64,000 nucleotides of DNA from Streptomyces sp. RB17 (GCF_009604455.1 NZ_WEGL01000010.1:186001-250000), one strand, 5' to 3'; positions 16,692 through 26,362 are shown, counted from the first letter of the stretch. Made by a program: numbers and translations. The notes: generated by a model from the letters alone, not told the origin.

Positions 16692-17279
16692 TCATCGTGC
16701 GTCTTCGCACGTAGAGGCGGCGCGACCGTACCAAAACGTTCCCTCGCCGTAGCGACGGGACCTGATCGCCTCGAATCCGTCCGGCCACTGGAATGCACCG
16801 CCTCTGGTGCTGCGCTCCACGGTGACGAGCGCTTGCTCAGCGAGCCAGCCTCCCGAGCGGAGTGTGAGGAGAATCTCCCGAAGATCGTGATCTGTGACAA
16901 CGTACGGGGGGTCGAGGAAGACGAGGTCGTACGGCTCTTCCGGTGCCGGTTGCCTGATGATCTGTTCCGCTTTGCCCGCTCGGACTTCGGCGCCGGGCAG
17001 GCCCAGGTTTCTCACGTTTTCGCGCACGATTCTCGCCGCGCGGGCGTCGGCCTCGACGAGCAGCGTGTGGCTCGCGCCCCGGGAGAGGGCCTCCAGGCCT
17101 ACGGCGCCCGAGCCGGCGTAGAGGTCGAGGACGCGTTCGCCGTCGAGGGGGCCGCCGAGGAGGGACTGCCAGGTGGAGAAGAGGCCCTCGCGTGCGCGGT
17201 CGGAGGTGGGGCGGGTGCCGGTGCCGGGGGGTACCGAGAGGCGCCGTCCGCCGGCCCGGCCGGCGATCACGCGGGTCAT
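16692..17279 (-). CDS. rsmD: 16S rRNA (guanine966-N2)-methyltransferase RsmD
   Basis: A 195-residue Rossmann-fold methyltransferase. The N-terminal GRAGGRRLSVPPG and RPTSDRAREGLFS segments are RsmD hallmarks; the SAM site VLDLYAGSGAVGLEALSRGA and the catalytic DPPY (in FLDPPY) follow. It methylates G966 (E. coli numbering) of 16S rRNA. A site AAGGA lies before the ATG. coaD follows, an arrangement common in many bacteria. Confidence 0.95.
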   Translation of the reverse strand: MTRVIAGRAGGRRLSVPPGTGTRPTSDRAREGLFSTWQSLLGGPLDGERVLDLYAGSGAVGLEALSRGASHTLLVEADARAARIVRENVRNLGLPGAEVRAGKAEQIIRQPAPEEPYDLVFLDPPYVVTDHDLREILLTLRSGGWLAEQALVTVERSTRGGAFQWPDGFEAIRSRRYGEGTFWYGRAASTCEDAR

Positions 17280-17385
17280 GTGGGGTCCTTCTTCGTGGGC
17301 GGCTTCACGATTCATTGTGGCTGGTCGCGCCCGCGGGGCGGTAGCCGCATACGGAGGACTCCCCGCGCCCCCGGGCAAGTCTCCT

Positions 17386-19614
17386 TCACCCCTTCTCCAA
17401 GTACTGCTCCCTTTCCTCGTCCAACAGGGCATCCAGGGCCGTCCGCAGGCCCGGAAGGCGCTCCAGCTCCGGATCCTCCGCCACCACCGCCGTCGCCTCC
17501 TCCCTCGCCTCCGCGATGACCTCCTCGTCCTCGATGACCGCGAGGACGCGCAGGGAGGAGCGGGCGCCGGACTGGGCCTGGCCGAGGACATCGCCCTCGC
17601 GGCGCTGTTCGAGGTCGATGCGGGAGAGCTCGAAGCCGTCGAGGGTGGCGGCGACGGCGTTCAGGCGCTGGCGGGCCGCGCTGGCCTCGGGCATCTCGGA
17701 GACCAGGAGGCACAGGCCGGGGGCCGAGCCACGGCCGACGCGGCCGCGGAGCTGGTGGAGCTGGGAGACGCCGAAGCGGTCGGCGTCCATGATGACCATC
17801 ACCGTGGCGTTGGGGACGTTCACGCCGACCTCGATGACCGTGGTGGCGACCAGGACGTCGGTCTCGCCTGCGGCGAAGCGGCGCATGACCACGTCCTTGT
17901 CGTCGGGGTTCATACGGCCGTGGAGGACCTCCACCTTCAGGCCCTGGAGGGGGCCGCGGCCCAGCTGCTCGGCGATGTCCAGGACCGCGAGCGGCGGGCG
18001 CTTCTCCGCCTCGTCCTCGGGGGACTTCTGCTTGCCGGCCTTCTTCGGATCGGCCGCCTCGTCGATGTCGTCGCCGATGCGGGGGCAGACGACGTACGCC
18101 TGATGGCCGTTCTCCACCTCCTCGCGGACCCGCTCCCAGGCGCGGGCGAGGAAGTGCGGCTTGTCGGCGGCCGGTACGACATGGCTGGCGATCGGCGAGC
18201 GGCCGGCCGGGAGCTGGTCCAGGACCGAGGTCTCCAGGTCGCCGAAGACCGTCATGGCGACCGTGCGCGGGATCGGGGTGGCCGTCATGACCAGCAGGTG
18301 CGGCGGTTGCTTGCCCTTGCCGCGCAGGGCGTCGCGCTGCTCGACGCCGAAGCGGTGTTGTTCGTCGACCACGACCAGGCCGAGGTCGTGGAACTGGACC
18401 TTGTCCTCGATCAGGGCGTGCGTGCCGATGACGAGGCCGGCCTCGCCGGTGACCAGGTCCAGCAGCGCCTGGCGGCGGGCGGCGGCGCCCATGGAGCCGG
18501 TGAGCAGGACGACCTTGGTGGCGTGCTCGGCCCCGCCCAGCATGCCGCCCTCGGCCAGCTCGCCCATCATCTCGGTGATTGACCGGTGGTGCTGCTGGGC
18601 GAGCACCTCGGTGGGCGCGAGCATGGCGGCCTGCCCGCCCGCGTCGACCACGGCGAGCATGGCGCGGAGGGCCACCAGGGTCTTGCCCGATCCGACCTCG
18701 CCCTGCAGCAGGCGGTGCATCGGGTGCTCGGTGGCCAAGTCACCGAAGATCTCCTTGGAGACCTTCTGCTGGCCCTCGGTGAGGGTGAAGGGCAGGCGGT
18801 CGTCGAAGGCCGCGAGGAGGCCGTCGGGGCGCGGGCGGCGGGGGACGGCCGGGAGCTGGGTGTCCGTGTAGCGGCGGCGGGCCAGGGCGACCTGCAGAAC
18901 GAAGGCCTCGTCCCACTTCAGGCGGGCGCGGGCGTCGGCGACGTCGTCCTTGGTGTGCGGGCGGTGGATCTTGAGCAGGGCCTCGGGGAGGGGAAGCAGG
19001 CCGCGCCCCTCGCGGAGGGAGGGCGGCAGGGGGTCCAGGGCTTCCTGCGCCGTGGGCAGCACCGTCTGGACGGCCTTGCCGATCTTCCAGGACTCCAGTT
19101 TGCCGGTGGCCGGGTAGATGGGGATCAGGGCGCCGGCCCAGCTCTCCACCGTTTCCTCACTGTCGCCTCGCAGCAACTCATAGGCAGGGTGGGCGAGTTG
19201 GAGGCGACGGTTGAAGACCGAGACCTTGCCGGCGAACATCGCGCGGGTGCCCGGCAGCAGCTCCTTGTGGGGCTTGTGGACGCCGTTGCCGAAGAAGACC
19301 AGCTGGAGCCGGCCGCTGCCGTCGGTGATCGTGACCTCCAGGCGCTGGCCCTTGCCGCGCGGGGCCTTGGCGGAGGCGAAGCTGTGCAGGCGTGCGTCGG
19401 CGACCTGGGCGACCACCGTGACGTGCTCGTCCATGGGGAGGTCGGCGAGTCGGGTGAGCTGGCCGCGCTCCTCGTATCTGCGCGGGTAGTGGTGGAGGAG
19501 GTCGCCGACGGAGTGCAGGCCGAGGTGCTCGGCCATCACCTTGGCGGTGGCGGGGCCGAGCACCGACTTCAGTGGCTGCTTCAGTGGTTCTTCCAGTCCG
19601 TGCACGAGATCCAT
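17386..19614 (-). CDS. recG: ATP-dependent DNA helicase RecG
   Basis: About 742 residues. The N-terminal wedge/OB region (roughly 1-200) is followed by a superfamily-2 helicase core with Walker A GEVGSGKT, the DEQH box in VVDEQHRFGV, motif III TATPIPRT, and motif VI QLRGRVGRG. It remodels stalled replication forks and Holliday junctions. The ATG at 19614 (MDLVHGLEEPL) is preferred, although no clear ribosome site precedes it; an in-frame TTG at 19635 would add seven residues. There is a 106-bp gap to rsmD. Confidence 0.96.
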   Translation of the reverse strand: MDLVHGLEEPLKQPLKSVLGPATAKVMAEHLGLHSVGDLLHHYPRRYEERGQLTRLADLPMDEHVTVVAQVADARLHSFASAKAPRGKGQRLEVTITDGSGRLQLVFFGNGVHKPHKELLPGTRAMFAGKVSVFNRRLQLAHPAYELLRGDSEETVESWAGALIPIYPATGKLESWKIGKAVQTVLPTAQEALDPLPPSLREGRGLLPLPEALLKIHRPHTKDDVADARARLKWDEAFVLQVALARRRYTDTQLPAVPRRPRPDGLLAAFDDRLPFTLTEGQQKVSKEIFGDLATEHPMHRLLQGEVGSGKTLVALRAMLAVVDAGGQAAMLAPTEVLAQQHHRSITEMMGELAEGGMLGGAEHATKVVLLTGSMGAAARRQALLDLVTGEAGLVIGTHALIEDKVQFHDLGLVVVDEQHRFGVEQRDALRGKGKQPPHLLVMTATPIPRTVAMTVFGDLETSVLDQLPAGRSPIASHVVPAADKPHFLARAWERVREEVENGHQAYVVCPRIGDDIDEAADPKKAGKQKSPEDEAEKRPPLAVLDIAEQLGRGPLQGLKVEVLHGRMNPDDKDVVMRRFAAGETDVLVATTVIEVGVNVPNATVMVIMDADRFGVSQLHQLRGRVGRGSAPGLCLLVSEMPEASAARQRLNAVAATLDGFELSRIDLEQRREGDVLGQAQSGARSSLRVLAVIEDEEVIAEAREEATAVVAEDPELERLPGLRTALDALLDEEREQYLEKG

Positions 19615-19780
19615 TGCACACCACGGCACTGACAATGCCGTATACGTCCTGGGAAGCTCCTGGTCGGACGGGCTGTTCGGGCTCTAGGATGGCGCGCTCC
19701 GGCCATCCTTCGCGGTCACCACCCCACCCGGGACCGCCCGACCCCGCGCCGATGCTCCTCCCCCCTCCGGCGCTGCGACG

Positions 19781-21610
19781 ATGGACTACCAGAGCTCACA
19801 GTCATCCCAGGGTTCCCTCCCACCCCATACGTTCCAGGTCGACCTGCGCGGTCTGGTGGACCTGCTCTCCCATCACCTCTATTCCAGCCCCAAGGTCTAT
19901 CTGCGCGAGCTGCTGCAGAACGCCGTCGACGCCATCACGGCCCGGCGCGACGCGGAGCCCGGCGCCCCGGCCCGGGTGCGGCTGTACGCCGACGGCGGGA
20001 GCCTGCGGGTGGAGGACACCGGCGTCGGGCTCACCGAGTCGGACGTGCACAGCCTGCTCGCCACCATCGGGCGCAGCTCCAAGCGGGCCGAGGGCCTGCA
20101 GGAGGCGCGTTCGGACTTCCTCGGCCAGTTCGGCATCGGCCTGCTCGCCTGCTTCGTGGTCGCCGAGCGGATCCGGGTGGTCAGCCGCAGCTCCCGTACG
20201 CCCGGCGCGCCGCCGGTGGAGTGGACGGCGCGTGACGACGGCTCGTACACCGTGCGGACCCTGCCCGGCTCCGCGCGGCCCGAGCCCGGTACGACCGTCC
20301 ACCTGACCGCGCGGCCCGGGGCGGCCGAGTGGCTGGCGCCGGAACGGGTCCTGACCCTGGCCCGGGACTTCGGTGCGCTGCTGCCGTACGACGTCCGGGT
20401 GGGCGAGGAGCCGGTCACCGAGCTGCCCGCGCCCTGGGACCGGCCGTATCCGAGCCCTGCGAGCAGAAGGGTGGCGCTGGCCCGGCACTGTCACGCGCTG
20501 TTCGGGTTCACGCCGCTGGACTCGATCGACCTGGACGTGCCGCTGGCCGGGATCCGCGGGGTGGCGTACGTGCTGCCGGCGGCGGTGAGCCCCGCCCAGC
20601 GGGCGAGCCACCGGGTGCATCTGAAGGGCATGCTGCTGACCGAGCGGGCCGAACAGCTGCTGCCCGACTGGGCGTTCTTCGTGCGCTGTGTGCTGGACAC
20701 CGACAGCCTGCGGCCGACGGCCTCGCGCGAGTCGCTGTACGAGGACGAGACGCTGGCCGCCGTGCGGGAGGCGCTCGGGGAGAGGATCCGCTCGTGGCTC
20801 ACGGGGCTCGCCGCCGGTGATCCGGAGCGGCTGACGGCCTTTCTCGCCGTGCACCACCTGGGGGTGAAGTCCCTGGCCCGGCACGACCACGGCATGCTGC
20901 GCACGATGCTGCCCTGGCTGCCGTTCGAGACGACCGACGGGCAGCTGTCGCTGGAGGAGTTCGCGCAGCGGCACCCGGTGGTGCACTTCACGCGCACCGT
21001 CGAGGAGTACCGGCAGGTCGCGCCGATCGCCTCCGCGCAGGGCGTCGGGGTGGTCAACGGCGGTTACACGTACGACGGCGACCTGGTCGAGGCGCTGCCG
21101 TCGGTGCGGCCGGGGACGGTGGTCGCCGAGCTGGACGCGGAGACCGTGACGGCGCACCTGGACGCGGTCGACCCGGGCGAGGAACTGGCCCTGTCCGGCT
21201 TCCTGGCGGCGGCGCGGGCGAAGCTGGACCCGCTGGGCTGTGATGTCGTCCTGCGCGCCTTCCACCCCCTGTCCGTGCCCGCGCTGCACCTGGACGACCG
21301 GGGCGCGCGGCACGAGCAGGCCCGTGCGGCGGCCGAGGAGCAGGCCGACGACCTGTGGGCGGGCATCCTCGGCTCGCTGCGCGGCGGCGCACCGCGCGCG
21401 CGTCTGGTGCTCAACCATCTCAACCCGCTGGTGCGGCGCATCGGTTCGCTCGAGGACGTGGAACTGATCGGCACCGCCACCGAGTCGCTGTACGGGCAGG
21501 CCCTGCTGATGGCGCAGCGCCCGCTGAGGCCGGCCGACTCGGCGCTGCTGAACCGGGCGTTCCTGGGCCTGCTGGAGTGGGCGACCCACGGGGAGGGTGA
21601 CGGACGATGA
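19781..21610 (+). CDS. HSP90-family (HtpG-like) ATPase chaperone
   Basis: A 609-residue GHKL-type protein. The HSP90 ATP-binding motifs are present: YLRELLQNAVDAI (with Glu and Asn), DTGVGLTESD, and FLGQFGIGLLACF. A middle domain follows, with the conserved Arg segment TDSLRPTASRESLYED. It is divergent from housekeeping HtpG: the C-terminal dimerisation region is short and no EEVD-like tail is visible. Its stop overlaps the ATG of the next gene by four bases (ATGA), so the two are translationally coupled. No ribosome-binding site is visible before the ATG. It probably acts as a dedicated chaperone with its downstream partner; clients are unknown. Confidence 0.9.
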   Translation: MDYQSSQSSQGSLPPHTFQVDLRGLVDLLSHHLYSSPKVYLRELLQNAVDAITARRDAEPGAPARVRLYADGGSLRVEDTGVGLTESDVHSLLATIGRSSKRAEGLQEARSDFLGQFGIGLLACFVVAERIRVVSRSSRTPGAPPVEWTARDDGSYTVRTLPGSARPEPGTTVHLTARPGAAEWLAPERVLTLARDFGALLPYDVRVGEEPVTELPAPWDRPYPSPASRRVALARHCHALFGFTPLDSIDLDVPLAGIRGVAYVLPAAVSPAQRASHRVHLKGMLLTERAEQLLPDWAFFVRCVLDTDSLRPTASRESLYEDETLAAVREALGERIRSWLTGLAAGDPERLTAFLAVHHLGVKSLARHDHGMLRTMLPWLPFETTDGQLSLEEFAQRHPVVHFTRTVEEYRQVAPIASAQGVGVVNGGYTYDGDLVEALPSVRPGTVVAELDAETVTAHLDAVDPGEELALSGFLAAARAKLDPLGCDVVLRAFHPLSVPALHLDDRGARHEQARAAAEEQADDLWAGILGSLRGGAPRARLVLNHLNPLVRRIGSLEDVELIGTATESLYGQALLMAQRPLRPADSALLNRAFLGLLEWATHGEGDGR

Positions 21611-24558
21611 GTGAGATCGCGGACTTCGACGCGCTGCGCCGGGCCATGGCGGAGAACTCCGAGCAGCCGGAGGGCCCGGCCCGCAACGCGCGCGCGGAGC
21701 GGCTGCTGGCCGAGGCGGAGGGCCTCGGCGTCCCGCTGGCCGTCATCGAGGCGCTCGGGCACCAGCTGAAGGTCTACAACTACAGCTCCGAGAAGGACAA
21801 GATGTTCGTCCCGTTCGCGCGGCTGCTGCGCATGTGGGACGAACGGCCCGAGGACTTCGACGCGTACGAGACGCACTCCCTGCACTGGGTCTTCAAGTGG
21901 ATGTCGGCGGGCATGCTGGACCAGCCGCACGTCCCGCTCGCCTCGATCGAGAAGTGGCTCGGCGAGATGGCGCACCGCTACCGGCTCGCCGGGCACTCCG
22001 AACGGGCGGTGCGCAGCGCCGAGTTCAGCGTGGCCGCGCATGTCGGTGACGTCCCGCGCGCGAAGCGGGCGTACGCGGCCTGGCTGGCGGCGGACCGCGA
22101 CGAGATGGCCGACTGCCACGCCTGCGAGCTGCACGGGCAGGGCTGGTGGCAGGTCGAGCGGGGGCGGGACGCGGAGGCGCTGCTGCTGTGGCGTCCGGTG
22201 CTGGAGGGCGAGTTCGCGTGCGCGCACGAACCGCACACCGTGCTGGCCTCCTCGCTGTCCCCGCTGCTGCGACTTGGCCGGCTGGACGAGGCCCGCGCGC
22301 ACCACCTGCGGGGCTTCCGCCTCGTACGCCCGATGGAGTCGATGCGCGGCGCGTACGCCGACCATGTGGAGTTCTGCGCGCTGACCGGGAACGAGGCGCG
22401 CGCCCTGGAACTGCTCGCGGAGCGGCCGGCGTACTTCACGGACACCGGGCATCCGCGCAGCCGGCTGGAGTTCATGGCCGTGGTGACGCTGCTGATGGAC
22501 CGGCTGACCGAGCTGGGGCTCGGCGGACAGCGGGTGCCGGGGCCGGCCGGGCGGTCCTGGACGGCGGGCGAACTCGCCGCTCACGCGCGCGTGGAGACGC
22601 TCGACCTGGCCGGGCGGTTCGACCGGCGCAACGGCACGTCGCACGTCGGCGACCGGGCACGCGCACGTATGGCCCAGCGGCCGCTGGTGGACCGTCTGCC
22701 GCTGGGCGTGCGCACGGTGCGCCCAGCGCCGGCCCCGGTGGCCGCGCCCCCGCCGCCGGAGGCGGCCGGCGAGCCCGACCTGGCGGCCCTGCTCGCCGAG
22801 GCACGACGGCTGTCGGACACCCTGCAGCCGCACGCCCTGGAGGCCTGGGCGGCGGCCGCGCGCGCCGCGCGCGGTACGGAACTGGAGCCGCGCGACCGCG
22901 CGGAGATCGCCGACCACGAGGCGATGGCCCGCGGCCCCGAAGGCATCGAGCTGTTCGAGCAGGCAGCGGCCCTGTACGCGGAGGCCGGCGACCCCGGCGA
23001 GGCCCTGGCGGCACGCGCGCGTGGAGCGTACGTCCGCGCCCTGACGGGCGAGGTGGACGCGGCCCTGGAGACGGTCACCGCCCTGTACGACGAGGCCCTG
23101 GCGTTGTACGCCGAGGAGGCCACCGGCGTACGGCAGGCGGCGTCGGTGGTGATGAGCCGGGCGCGGATCCTGATGCGGTGCGTGCACGAAGGATCCGCGC
23201 AGGAGGCCGCCCCGGAGACGATCGCGCGGGCCGAGCAGGCCGTGCGTGAGGTACTGGCGCTGGTCGGCGGGCATACCGGCGACGATGTGCGGCCGGCCGC
23301 GCGGGCCGCGGAGGCGCGGGGGATGCTCGCCGAGCTGGCGGGACTGCGTGGGGACGCCGGGCGGGCCGCGGAACTGTTCCGGCAGGCGGCCGACGCGTAT
23401 GTGAGCGCCGGGCTGCCGTGGTTCGCCGTGGAGTACGAGGTGCAGGTCGCCGCGCTGGCCCACCAGGCCGGTGAGCCGGCCGAAGCGGAGCGGGCGTTGC
23501 GGGACGCGCTGGCGCACGGCGGGCCGTACGTGGAGCCGGTCGGGCGGGCCCAGCTGCATCTGCAGCTCGCCGAGGTCGTCGGCGCCCGGGGCGAGGTCGT
23601 CGAGGCCGCCGAACACGCCCTGGAGGCCGCGCACTGGGGCGACGAGGCGGGCGAGAGCGGCACGCTGGGCGCCTGGGCGCGGCAGCAGCTGGGCGGGTTC
23701 CTGCTGCGGCAGGGGCGGTACGCCGAGGCCGCCGAGGTGCTGGAGTCGGCGCTGGCCGACCTGTCCGCCGAGACGCACGGGGACGGGGCCGTCGTACAGG
23801 CGCAGTGGTGGCTCGGTGACTGCCTGAGCGAGCTGGGCGACCACCGCGCGGCCGCCGGACACCGGCTGCGGGCGGCCGACATCGCCCGGCACTGGCCCGA
23901 GCAGCAGGACCACGCCACGCTCGCCCATCTCGCCGCCGAGTCGCTGAGCAGGGCCGGTCTGCTGGAGGAGGCCGACCGGGCCTACGCGCGGGCGGGTGAA
24001 CTGTGGCGCGGGCTGGACAATCCGGCCTTCCTCGTCCGCTCGCTGCGCGCCCGCGGCTGGCTGGCGCTGCGCGGGCAGGGCGGGGCGGAGCGTGCGCGGG
24101 AGCTGATGGCGGAGGCGGTGCGCGCGTGCGAGCGGGCGCTGGACGGCGCGGCCGACCCGGTGTCCCGGGAACAGCTCACGGACGAACTCGCTCACACACA
24201 CCGGCAGTTCGGCGACCTGCTGGCCCGCTCGGCGAGCGAGGGGGAAGCCACGGAGGACGGAGAGAGCGAAGAGGTTGAAGAGGTCGAAGACAGTGTGATC
24301 CAGGCCGTGTTCGAGGCGGCGCTGGTCCAGATGGACCGGGCGGCCGCCTTGTTCGGCACGCTCGGCGCGGACGCACTGCACGACCGTGCCGGTGCCCAAC
24401 TCGCCGCCGGATGGCTGGAGGCCGACCTCGGCCGGCCCGCCCGGGCGGCGGCACGCGCGCGTGCCGTGCTCGCGGCCTACGAGGACGCCGACGACGCGGA
24501 CGAGACCGTACAGGCGCGACGGGCGGAGGCCGGCCGGCTGCTCGAAGCAGAGCGGTGA
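21607..24558 (+). CDS. Large TPR-like repeat protein coupled to HSP90
   Basis: A 983-residue, almost entirely alpha-helical protein, rich in Ala, Glu, Leu and Arg. Repeats of TPR character are easy to see from about residue 430 onward (for example AGDPGEALAARARGAYVRAL, GDAGRAAELFRQAADAYVSA, QGRYAEAAEVLESALADL, LEEADRAYARAGELWRGL). A Pro/Ala linker near residues 375-395 separates an N-terminal helical domain. An acidic patch EEVEEVED lies near residue 890. The start overlaps the HSP90 stop (ATGA). In eukaryotes TPR proteins are standard HSP90 partners, so a co-chaperone or client-adaptor role is a reasonable inference. The gene ends 13 bp before the convergent DAK2 gene. Confidence 0.85.
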   Translation: MSEIADFDALRRAMAENSEQPEGPARNARAERLLAEAEGLGVPLAVIEALGHQLKVYNYSSEKDKMFVPFARLLRMWDERPEDFDAYETHSLHWVFKWMSAGMLDQPHVPLASIEKWLGEMAHRYRLAGHSERAVRSAEFSVAAHVGDVPRAKRAYAAWLAADRDEMADCHACELHGQGWWQVERGRDAEALLLWRPVLEGEFACAHEPHTVLASSLSPLLRLGRLDEARAHHLRGFRLVRPMESMRGAYADHVEFCALTGNEARALELLAERPAYFTDTGHPRSRLEFMAVVTLLMDRLTELGLGGQRVPGPAGRSWTAGELAAHARVETLDLAGRFDRRNGTSHVGDRARARMAQRPLVDRLPLGVRTVRPAPAPVAAPPPPEAAGEPDLAALLAEARRLSDTLQPHALEAWAAAARAARGTELEPRDRAEIADHEAMARGPEGIELFEQAAALYAEAGDPGEALAARARGAYVRALTGEVDAALETVTALYDEALALYAEEATGVRQAASVVMSRARILMRCVHEGSAQEAAPETIARAEQAVREVLALVGGHTGDDVRPAARAAEARGMLAELAGLRGDAGRAAELFRQAADAYVSAGLPWFAVEYEVQVAALAHQAGEPAEAERALRDALAHGGPYVEPVGRAQLHLQLAEVVGARGEVVEAAEHALEAAHWGDEAGESGTLGAWARQQLGGFLLRQGRYAEAAEVLESALADLSAETHGDGAVVQAQWWLGDCLSELGDHRAAAGHRLRAADIARHWPEQQDHATLAHLAAESLSRAGLLEEADRAYARAGELWRGLDNPAFLVRSLRARGWLALRGQGGAERARELMAEAVRACERALDGAADPVSREQLTDELAHTHRQFGDLLARSASEGEATEDGESEEVEEVEDSVIQAVFEAALVQMDRAAALFGTLGADALHDRAGAQLAAGWLEADLGRPARAAARARAVLAAYEDADDADETVQARRAEAGRLLEAER

Positions 24559-24571
24559 GTCCCGCGCCCGC

Positions 24572-26362
24572 TCACTCCACGCCGATGAGCAACAGGGTCC
24601 CCTGCCGGCCGCCCCGGTACACGACGGTGTCCACGGCGAGGTAGGACTCCCGTACCTGGGCCTCCAGGTGCTCGGCGACGGTCTCGGGGGCCCCGTCGCC
24701 GACGACCAGGGTGACCAGCTCGCCACCGGCCTGGAGCATGCGGTCCAGGACGGTCCGGGCGATGGCGGTGACATCGGCGCCGATCACCGCCACGTCTCCG
24801 TCGATCAGCCCGAGCACGTCCCCGGCCTGGCAGATGCCGGCCGTCGTCCAGGACTGGCGTTCGGCGACGACGACCTCGGCGTACCGGGTGGCGCCCGCCG
24901 CCGCGGTCATCTGCACCACGTCCTCGTCGAACCGGCGTTCCGGCGCGTGCACCGCGAGCGCGGCGATGCCCTGGACCGCCGAGCGGGTCGGGATGAGGGC
25001 CACCCGGATGCCCTCGGTGCGGGCCTGCTCGGCGGCGGCGGCGGCCGTGTGGCGCAGCTCGGCGTCATTGGGCAGCAGGACGACCTCGCGTGCGTGGGCC
25101 CGCCGTACGGCCTGTACCAGCTCCCCGCTGGCGGGCGGCTCCCCGGGGCGCGCGAGGACGGTCGTGGCGCCCGCCTCGGTGTACAGCCCGGCCAGGCCCT
25201 CGCCCGGTACGACGGCGACGACGGCCCGCTGGGCGCGCTCGCGCGGGGGCCGCTCGCCGCCGGTGTGCACGTCCCCGAGCCCGAAGTGGGTGATCCGGAT
25301 CCGGTACGGCCGCCCGGCCTCCACGCCCGCCTCCACGGCGGCGCCCGCGTCGTCGACGTGCACATGGACGTTCCACAGCCCGTCGCCGCCGACCACGACG
25401 AGGGAGTCGCCGAGCGCGTCGAGGCGCTCCCGGAGCCGGTCCACGGCCGTGTCGCCGGCCTCCAGGAGATAGATCACCTCGTAGGCGGGCCCGCCGGCGT
25501 CGGCGCACAGGTCGGCGTCGGGGGCGGTCACGCGCGCGTGCGCGTCGGGACCGGCGTGCACGCGCGCGTGCACATCGGTGTCCGCACCGCTGCCCGCGCT
25601 GCTGCGAACCCCGGCCCCGCGCGCGTGCCCGCCGGAAACCGCGTCCGGGCCCTGCACGCCCTCCCCCACCGCCGCCACGCTCTCCCGGGCCGCCGGAGCC
25701 TCCCGTACCGCCTCCCCCGTGAACGCTTCCACCAGCGCCCCCAGCACCGCCACGAGCCCGCGTCCGCCCGCGTCGACCACCCCGGCCCGGCGGAGCACGG
25801 CCAGCTGGCCGGGAGTGGCCGCCAGGGCCGTCCGCGCGCCCTCGTAGGCCGCCCGCGCGACCGTGCCGCAGTCGCCCTCGGCCTCCTCGGCGGCCTCGGC
25901 GGCGGCCGAGGCGACGGTCAGCACCGTGCCCTCGACCGGGTGGGCCACGGCCTGCCGGGCGGCGTCGGCGGCCCGCCGCAGCGCCAGCCGCAGCCCCGCG
26001 CCGTCTGCGTGTGCCGCCTCGCCGCCGTCCGCCAGCACCTGCGCCATGCCCCGCAGCAGCTGCGCCAGGATCGTCCCGGAGTTGCCGCGGGCCCCGATGA
26101 GCGCCCCGTGGGCCATCGCGTGCACGGCGTCCGCCAGGGAGGGCTCCCCGGCGCCCGTCCCGTACCCGGCGAACACGGCCTCCACGGCGGTGGCCGCCGA
26201 TTCCAGGGTGAGGTAGAGGTTCGTCCCGGTGTCGCCGTCGGCCACCGGGTAGACGTTGATCGCGTCGATCTCCTCGCGCGCGCGGCCGAGCGCGCCGAGC
26301 GCCAGACCGCACCAGGTGCGCACCGCGAGAGCATCGAGGAATGTCTGCGGTACCTGCGCCAC
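24572..26362 (-). CDS. DAK2-domain fatty-acid kinase-like protein (FakA family)
   Basis: About 596 residues. The N-terminal DAK2 (DhaL-type) kinase domain has the metal/ATP motif NVYPVADGDTGTNLY and the loop GARGNSGTI. A low-complexity linker (His, Ala, Arg, Val; around residues 235-285) joins it to a C-terminal DegV-like/YloV domain with GDGLWNVHVHVDDAG. FakA homologues phosphorylate fatty acids bound by FakB; no fakB is next to it. The start at GTG 26362 is chosen for its strong GGGAGG site; an in-frame ATG at 26458 lacks one. It is divergent from rpmB. Confidence 0.88.
   Translation of the reverse strand: MAQVPQTFLDALAVRTWCGLALGALGRAREEIDAINVYPVADGDTGTNLYLTLESAATAVEAVFAGYGTGAGEPSLADAVHAMAHGALIGARGNSGTILAQLLRGMAQVLADGGEAAHADGAGLRLALRRAADAARQAVAHPVEGTVLTVASAAAEAAEEAEGDCGTVARAAYEGARTALAATPGQLAVLRRAGVVDAGGRGLVAVLGALVEAFTGEAVREAPAARESVAAVGEGVQGPDAVSGGHARGAGVRSSAGSGADTDVHARVHAGPDAHARVTAPDADLCADAGGPAYEVIYLLEAGDTAVDRLRERLDALGDSLVVVGGDGLWNVHVHVDDAGAAVEAGVEAGRPYRIRITHFGLGDVHTGGERPPRERAQRAVVAVVPGEGLAGLYTEAGATTVLARPGEPPASGELVQAVRRAHAREVVLLPNDAELRHTAAAAAEQARTEGIRVALIPTRSAVQGIAALAVHAPERRFDEDVVQMTAAAGATRYAEVVVAERQSWTTAGICQAGDVLGLIDGDVAVIGADVTAIARTVLDRMLQAGGELVTLVVGDGAPETVAEHLEAQVRESYLAVDTVVYRGGRQGTLLLIGVE

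Noticed and set aside
24240..24300. The EEVEEVED patch of the TPR protein as an HSP90-type EEVD motif
   Set aside because: It is internal and acidic low-complexity sequence, whereas EEVD motifs are C-terminal and belong to the HSP90 partner.
21064..24774. A 1,236-codon open frame opposite the TPR-protein gene
   Set aside because: It is a mirror frame of a GC-rich gene, with Arg/Gln/Pro-rich text and no ribosome site; the plus-strand frame has a coupled start and a helical repeat pattern.
22582..25570. Z-DNA-forming tract or simple-sequence expansion as explanation of the CGCGCG runs
   Set aside because: The runs are short and flanked by the exact CAC...GTG ends in all five cases, so a simple CG-repeat expansion does not explain the pattern.
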